Source: JACQNR01 sp049515175 (GTDB lineage Bacteria; Acidobacteriota; Terriglobia; UBA7540). From it: a stretch of 18,897 nt of DNA. Position 1 is the stretch's first letter, and the number at the start of each line of letters is the position of its first letter. Positions 15,642 through 18,897 of the stretch are shown here, one piece after another. The stretch covers positions 1 to 18,897 of the forward strand of contig JBEKUI010000062.1 of NCBI GenBank assembly GCA_049515175.1, written 5' to 3'. The position numbers were made by a program, and so were the translations under genes. The notes beneath the pieces were generated by a model. The model saw only the letters and a program-made list of their open reading frames with translations, searched no databases and had not been told where the DNA came from.

Positions 15642-16394
15642 ATGTGGCGGCGATCGACTCGCGTTTCTTTCTTGACGCTATGCTGTCTCGCTATCGCGAC
15701 GACAACTTATGGCCAGAACAGCGAGCCATCTCCTTCCCCGCCTTCGAGCCAGGAGGCCAAACTTGTCGTGCCCGTGGAAACGACGATCCCGCTCACACTC
15801 CGCAACACCATCAACTCGCACACGGCCTACGCCGGCCAGGCCATCTATTGCGAAACCATTTATCCCATCACGGTGGGGAACCGCATCGTGATTCCCGTGG
15901 GCAGCTATGTGAAGGGCGCGGTCACACAGGTCGTCCGTCCGGGGCGGGTCAAGGGCAAGGCCCAGGTCGGGCTGCGCTTTGAGTCGATCACCCTTCCCAA
16001 CGGCACAACGCGCCCGCTTCGCGCCACGCTTTCCTCCTACGCAGGATCGGGCAACGAAGGGTTCAAGCGCCAAGAAGGGAAGGTCGAAGGCCGCGGGCAG
16101 AAGGGAGAAGATGCCGGAAAAATCGCCACCACGGCCACGCAGGGTACCATCATCGGTGGGTTATCAACGCGGAGCGGTAAAGGCGCGGGCCTCGGAGCCC
16201 TGAGCGGCGGCGTGGGGGGACTGATCTGGGTGCTGGCCACCCGCGGACCGGAAGTGGTTCTTCCTCCCGGCACGAACCTGGAATTGCAGCTCTCGGCGCC
16301 CCTCAGCTTCGGACACGAAGAGGTCACATCCTCCAGCCGCTACGACGACGGCCCCGGACTCCCCGCCTCCAAGGGGCAGAAACTCGACTACTGA
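15642..16394 (+). CDS. Secreted/envelope protein with VirB10/TrbI-like segment and glycine zipper
   Basis: 250 residues. The ATG at 15642 follows GAGGTG by four bases and gives a clean signal peptide (positive RRSTR, then VSFLTLCCLAIATTTYGQ), likely cut near residue 25; an in-frame codon at 15582 adds a charged prefix and is less plausible. Residues about 38-130 contain VPVETTIPLTLRNTINSHTA, NRIVIPVGSYVKGAV and GLRFESITLPNGTTRPLRA, reminiscent of the beta-barrel end of VirB10/TrbI proteins, where an 'IP.G....G' strand precedes a '...I..P.G...' strand. Residues 166-196 (TQGTIIGGLSTRSGKGAGLG and on) form a glycine zipper. A second strand motif, VLPPGTNLELQLSAPLSF, follows. No conjugation genes are nearby, so this is more likely an acidobacterial envelope protein of unknown role. 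Family not firmly named. Confidence 0.65.
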   Translation: MWRRSTRVSFLTLCCLAIATTTYGQNSEPSPSPPSSQEAKLVVPVETTIPLTLRNTINSHTAYAGQAIYCETIYPITVGNRIVIPVGSYVKGAVTQVVRPGRVKGKAQVGLRFESITLPNGTTRPLRATLSSYAGSGNEGFKRQEGKVEGRGQKGEDAGKIATTATQGTIIGGLSTRSGKGAGLGALSGGVGGLIWVLATRGPEVVLPPGTNLELQLSAPLSFGHEEVTSSSRYDDGPGLPASKGQKLDY

Positions 16395-16606
16395 AATCCG
16401 GATCGCTTCGTGGTGTGAAGCCCAGGGGGTAGTCTACCAGGATAGGCCGAACTCGAGGCATAGGGCAGACCACGCCGTCACGAAAGTCTGAACTGCTTCC
16501 TGCCTCGATGATTCCCCTCGCCCGTCGGGTAGGGGATGGGAACTGCTTTCCGCGGGTCCCATGGGTTCTGGGCACAGACCGCACGGGGCCTTCCTAACTC
16601 CCCACT
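16395..16606. other. Intergenic region between convergent genes, with a hairpin
   Basis: No gene seen. The clearest structure is a hairpin at about 16513-16536: TCCCCT and AGGGGA outer arms with GCCCG/CGGG inner pairs and a one- or two-base bulge. It may end transcription of either converging gene or be a dispersed palindrome. No T-run is present. Confidence 0.35.
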
Positions 16607-18897
16607 TTACGTGACCGAGAGGTTCAGCGTCGTGGTGCGCGTCACCGCGGTGTTCGAGTGCAATGTCCCGGTGATGGTGATCGTATAGTTGCCGGTCAGA
16701 GTTCCTCCCGTCGTCGTATTCGCGGGGCGACAGGCTCCCAGCAATAGTGCCAAGACCAATAGTGAAACGGCGAGCGCGACGAGCCGAGCCCGCATTGGAT
16801 TCCAGCTTGCTGAAGTGGCGTCGGGGCGGGTCCTCCGGCGCAACAGTAGCAGACTCCCTAACAGCCCGAGCATAGCGATCCCCAAGGCCCAGGGGGGCGG
16901 AGCGCCGCCGAGGGGCCATCGTTGAGGCGGCAGGGAGGCAACATTCTTGATCGTATTGATGGTCAGGGCAGCGTTCACCGGCGAGCCGTTGGGAGTGACG
17001 CTGGCATTGTCGAACGTGCACGTGGCGCCGATCGGCAGATTGCTGCAACTCAAGTCCACCCGCTGGTTTAGTCCGAACGAGGGCGTCACCACGATGGTGT
17101 AATTGGCCGGGGAGCCGGAGGCGATGGTATTCAAACCCGGTGTCGCCGACAGCGCGTAGTCGGAGAAGAGCAGGGTCAGGGCCACGGAGGCGGTCTGGGA
17201 CCCACTGGTTCCATAGACGTAGAAATTCAGCGGGTTCGCCATCGTGGTCGTGAGGCTGCTCAGCGTCAACGTCGTCGTTTGCCCGGCAAATATCGGGGAG
17301 GTGCTAAAGGCGCAGGTCAGACCCGCCGAGCAGGTGAAACTGATATTCCCGGTAAAGCTGCTGGGAGCCGAGGCGTTGATGGTGAACGTCGCCGTCGTGC
17401 TCCCGATGACCACGGTAGTCGTCGTACTCGTTGCGCTCACCGTGAAGATCGCCACGCCCGTCCCCGCCAGGGCAACGTTCTGCGGGCTGCCGGTAGCGTT
17501 GTCCGCGATACTCAACGTGCCGCTGCGGGCTCCACTCGCCGTGGGACCGAAATAGATGCTAACCACGCAACTCGCGCCCACGTTGAGGACGTTCAAGGTT
17601 GCTTCGCAGGTGTTGGTCTGAATCTTGAAATCCCCGCTCACGGAAATGCCAGTGATATTGAGGACCGCCGTGCCGGTGTTGGTAATGGTCACGTCCTGCG
17701 AGGAACTGAAGGCGCCCACGGTCTGGTTCCCGAAGCTCAAATTTGTCGGCGCAACCGTGACGGAAGTTGCGGCATTGACCCCGCTGCCGGTGACCGTCAG
17801 GACGTGGGGATTGTTGGCCGCATCGTCCGTGAAAGTGACTTGAGCGGTCTCCGCGCCCAGCGTTGAGGGAGTGAACGTGAGGTTGAGCGTGCAAGTCCCG
17901 CTCCCCGGCGCGACGGTTCCGATGCAGTTGTTGGTCTGCGTAAAATCCGCGCTGGATGAGGTGATATCGGTAATACTCAGCGGGGAAGTCCCGGGATTGA
18001 TGACCGTTACTGTCTGTGCAGAGCTCCGAACGCCGAGGGTCTGGTTTCCGAAATTGACCTTGGAGGGGACGATGGACATTCCCGGAACGTTGTTGCTGGG
18101 ATCGATCTTGGCGATGAACGCGTTCCCTGCCACGCCCGCCAGCGCTCCTTGATAGGCGCCAACGATTACGGGGAAGTTGGCCGAAGAAGTGCTGCCGGTG
18201 ACATACGCGAGTCCCGACGTGTCGAGGGCGATCCCCTGGCCAAATTCCGCGTTGGCCCCGCCCAGGTAGGTCGAGTAGATCAGGCTGCTGCCGTTGGGGT
18301 TCAATTCCGTTACGAAGGCGTCCGAACAAGTACCGGCCCCGCAGGATCCCCCGCCGGAGATCCCCAGGATCACCTGGAGCGGGTTCGCCGTGGAAAAGTC
18401 ACTCGATTGCGTGGTGCCGGTGACGAAGGCGTCGCCGGAGGAGTCTACGGCAATGGCATTGCCCTGGTCCACTCCGCTTCCTCCCAGGAGAGCGGAATAG
18501 ATGACCCCTGCCCCCGCCGGGCCGAGCTTGCAGACGAAGACGTCGCCCTGCCCATTATTGAGGGAGTGGTAGGACGTTGAATCCGGCACGAAATCCGTTG
18601 ACTGGGTCATGCCCGTCACGTAGATATTCTTGGAACTGTCGAGGGCGATTCCGTAAGCCTTGTCGTCTCCACTCCCGCCAAGATAAGTGGAAAAAATAAG
18701 CGCCGAGCCGGCGGAGTTCACTTCGGCGACGAAGGCATCGACGCGGCCGAGGTTCGCATTCTGAATCGGATTGACAGTCGGGAAGTCCGTAGAGAAGGTA
18801 TAGCCCGCTACGTAAGCATTGCCGGAGCTGTCCACCTTGATGCTCTGCCCCACGTCGGCGCCCGTTCCCCCCAGGTAGGTTGAGTAAGTCAGTGCGG
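16607..18897 (-). CDS. SBBP-repeat / choice-of-anchor D exported protein (N-terminus outside window)
   Basis: The frame is open to the window edge, giving at least 762 residues; the GTG at 18853 is internal, since ALTYSTYLGGTGAD precedes it. At least four SBBP beta-propeller repeats (about 18897-18090) share YSTYLGGxGxDxGxxIAxDS then AYVTGxTxSxxFP. Two choice-of-anchor D/ASH-like domains follow, marked VNFGNQTLG and LSFGNQTVG (about 18080-17450), each ending in a LxVTGSG-type strand, then Ig-like domains to about 16930. Near the C-terminus are a membrane helix (WALGIAMLGLLGSLLLLRRR) and a second hydrophobic stretch ending LLLGACRPANTTT, followed by a last Ig-like strand set (GNYTITITGTLHSN). 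Likely a large surface or secreted protein for binding or adhesion; function not established. Thr/Ser/Asn-rich, unlike its neighbours. Confidence 0.85.
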   Translation of the reverse strand, partial: ALTYSTYLGGTGADVGQSIKVDSSGNAYVAGYTFSTDFPTVNPIQNANLGRVDAFVAEVNSAGSALIFSTYLGGSGDDKAYGIALDSSKNIYVTGMTQSTDFVPDSTSYHSLNNGQGDVFVCKLGPAGAGVIYSALLGGSGVDQGNAIAVDSSGDAFVTGTTQSSDFSTANPLQVILGISGGGSCGAGTCSDAFVTELNPNGSSLIYSTYLGGANAEFGQGIALDTSGLAYVTGSTSSANFPVIVGAYQGALAGVAGNAFIAKIDPSNNVPGMSIVPSKVNFGNQTLGVRSSAQTVTVINPGTSPLSITDITSSSADFTQTNNCIGTVAPGSGTCTLNLTFTPSTLGAETAQVTFTDDAANNPHVLTVTGSGVNAATSVTVAPTNLSFGNQTVGAFSSSQDVTITNTGTAVLNITGISVSGDFKIQTNTCEATLNVLNVGASCVVSIYFGPTASGARSGTLSIADNATGSPQNVALAGTGVAIFTVSATSTTTTVVIGSTTATFTINASAPSSFTGNISFTCSAGLTCAFSTSPIFAGQTTTLTLSSLTTTMANPLNFYVYGTSGSQTASVALTLLFSDYALSATPGLNTIASGSPANYTIVVTPSFGLNQRVDLSCSNLPIGATCTFDNASVTPNGSPVNAALTINTIKNVASLPPQRWPLGGAPPPWALGIAMLGLLGSLLLLRRRTRPDATSASWNPMRARLVALAVSLLVLALLLGACRPANTTTGGTLTGNYTITITGTLHSNTAVTRTTTLNLSVT

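Noticed and set aside
16513..16536. Hairpin as a firm intrinsic terminator
   Set aside because: It has a bulge and no T-run, so it is listed only as a structure within the intergenic region.

Overview
The window looks like a piece of chromosome from a high-GC Acidobacteriota bacterium (inference, not proven). Pointers are a Ser/Thr kinase fused to TPR repeats, an SBBP-repeat/choice-of-anchor surface protein, a sigma factor paired with a zinc-finger anti-sigma protein, and the run tilS - hpt-like - ftsH - folP - glmM. I see no tRNA, rRNA, CRISPR array, insertion sequence or phage gene.

Layout. (1) 1-2321, plus strand: 3' part of a transmembrane Ser/Thr kinase with a sensor-like and TPR region, split by a one-base deletion near 1150. 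A 52-bp palindromic element sits in frame in its juxtamembrane linker. (2) 2436-5537, minus strand: a probable operon of a URO-D-superfamily protein, a GNAT acetyltransferase and an MFS transporter, with a strong SD and a good promoter ahead of the first gene. (3) 5812-6516, plus: an orphan gene faintly resembling DUF3800 proteins but lacking their acidic residues. (4) 6833-8992, plus: an ECF-like sigma factor followed by a membrane anti-sigma-type protein whose extracytoplasmic end carries Ycf48/BNR-like repeats. (5) 9035-15537, plus: tilS, an HPRT-like gene, ftsH, folP and glmM, tightly packed. (6) 15642-16394, plus: a secreted protein with a VirB10/TrbI-like segment and a glycine zipper. 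(7) 16607-18897, minus: the C-terminal part of a large SBBP-repeat exported protein that runs off the window.

The housekeeping block links tRNA-Ile modification, a purine-phosphoribosyltransferase fold, membrane proteolysis, folate synthesis and entry into cell-wall amino-sugar synthesis. The strongest unusual signal is the HPRT-like protein between tilS and ftsH. It keeps the fold and purine-side residues but has lost the catalytic, metal-binding and pyrophosphate-loop residues, so it may be a pseudoenzyme, perhaps regulatory. Other notable items are the anti-sigma/Ycf48 fusion, three unrelated intergenic arrays with seven-base periodicity, and palindromic elements inside the kinase and folP genes.
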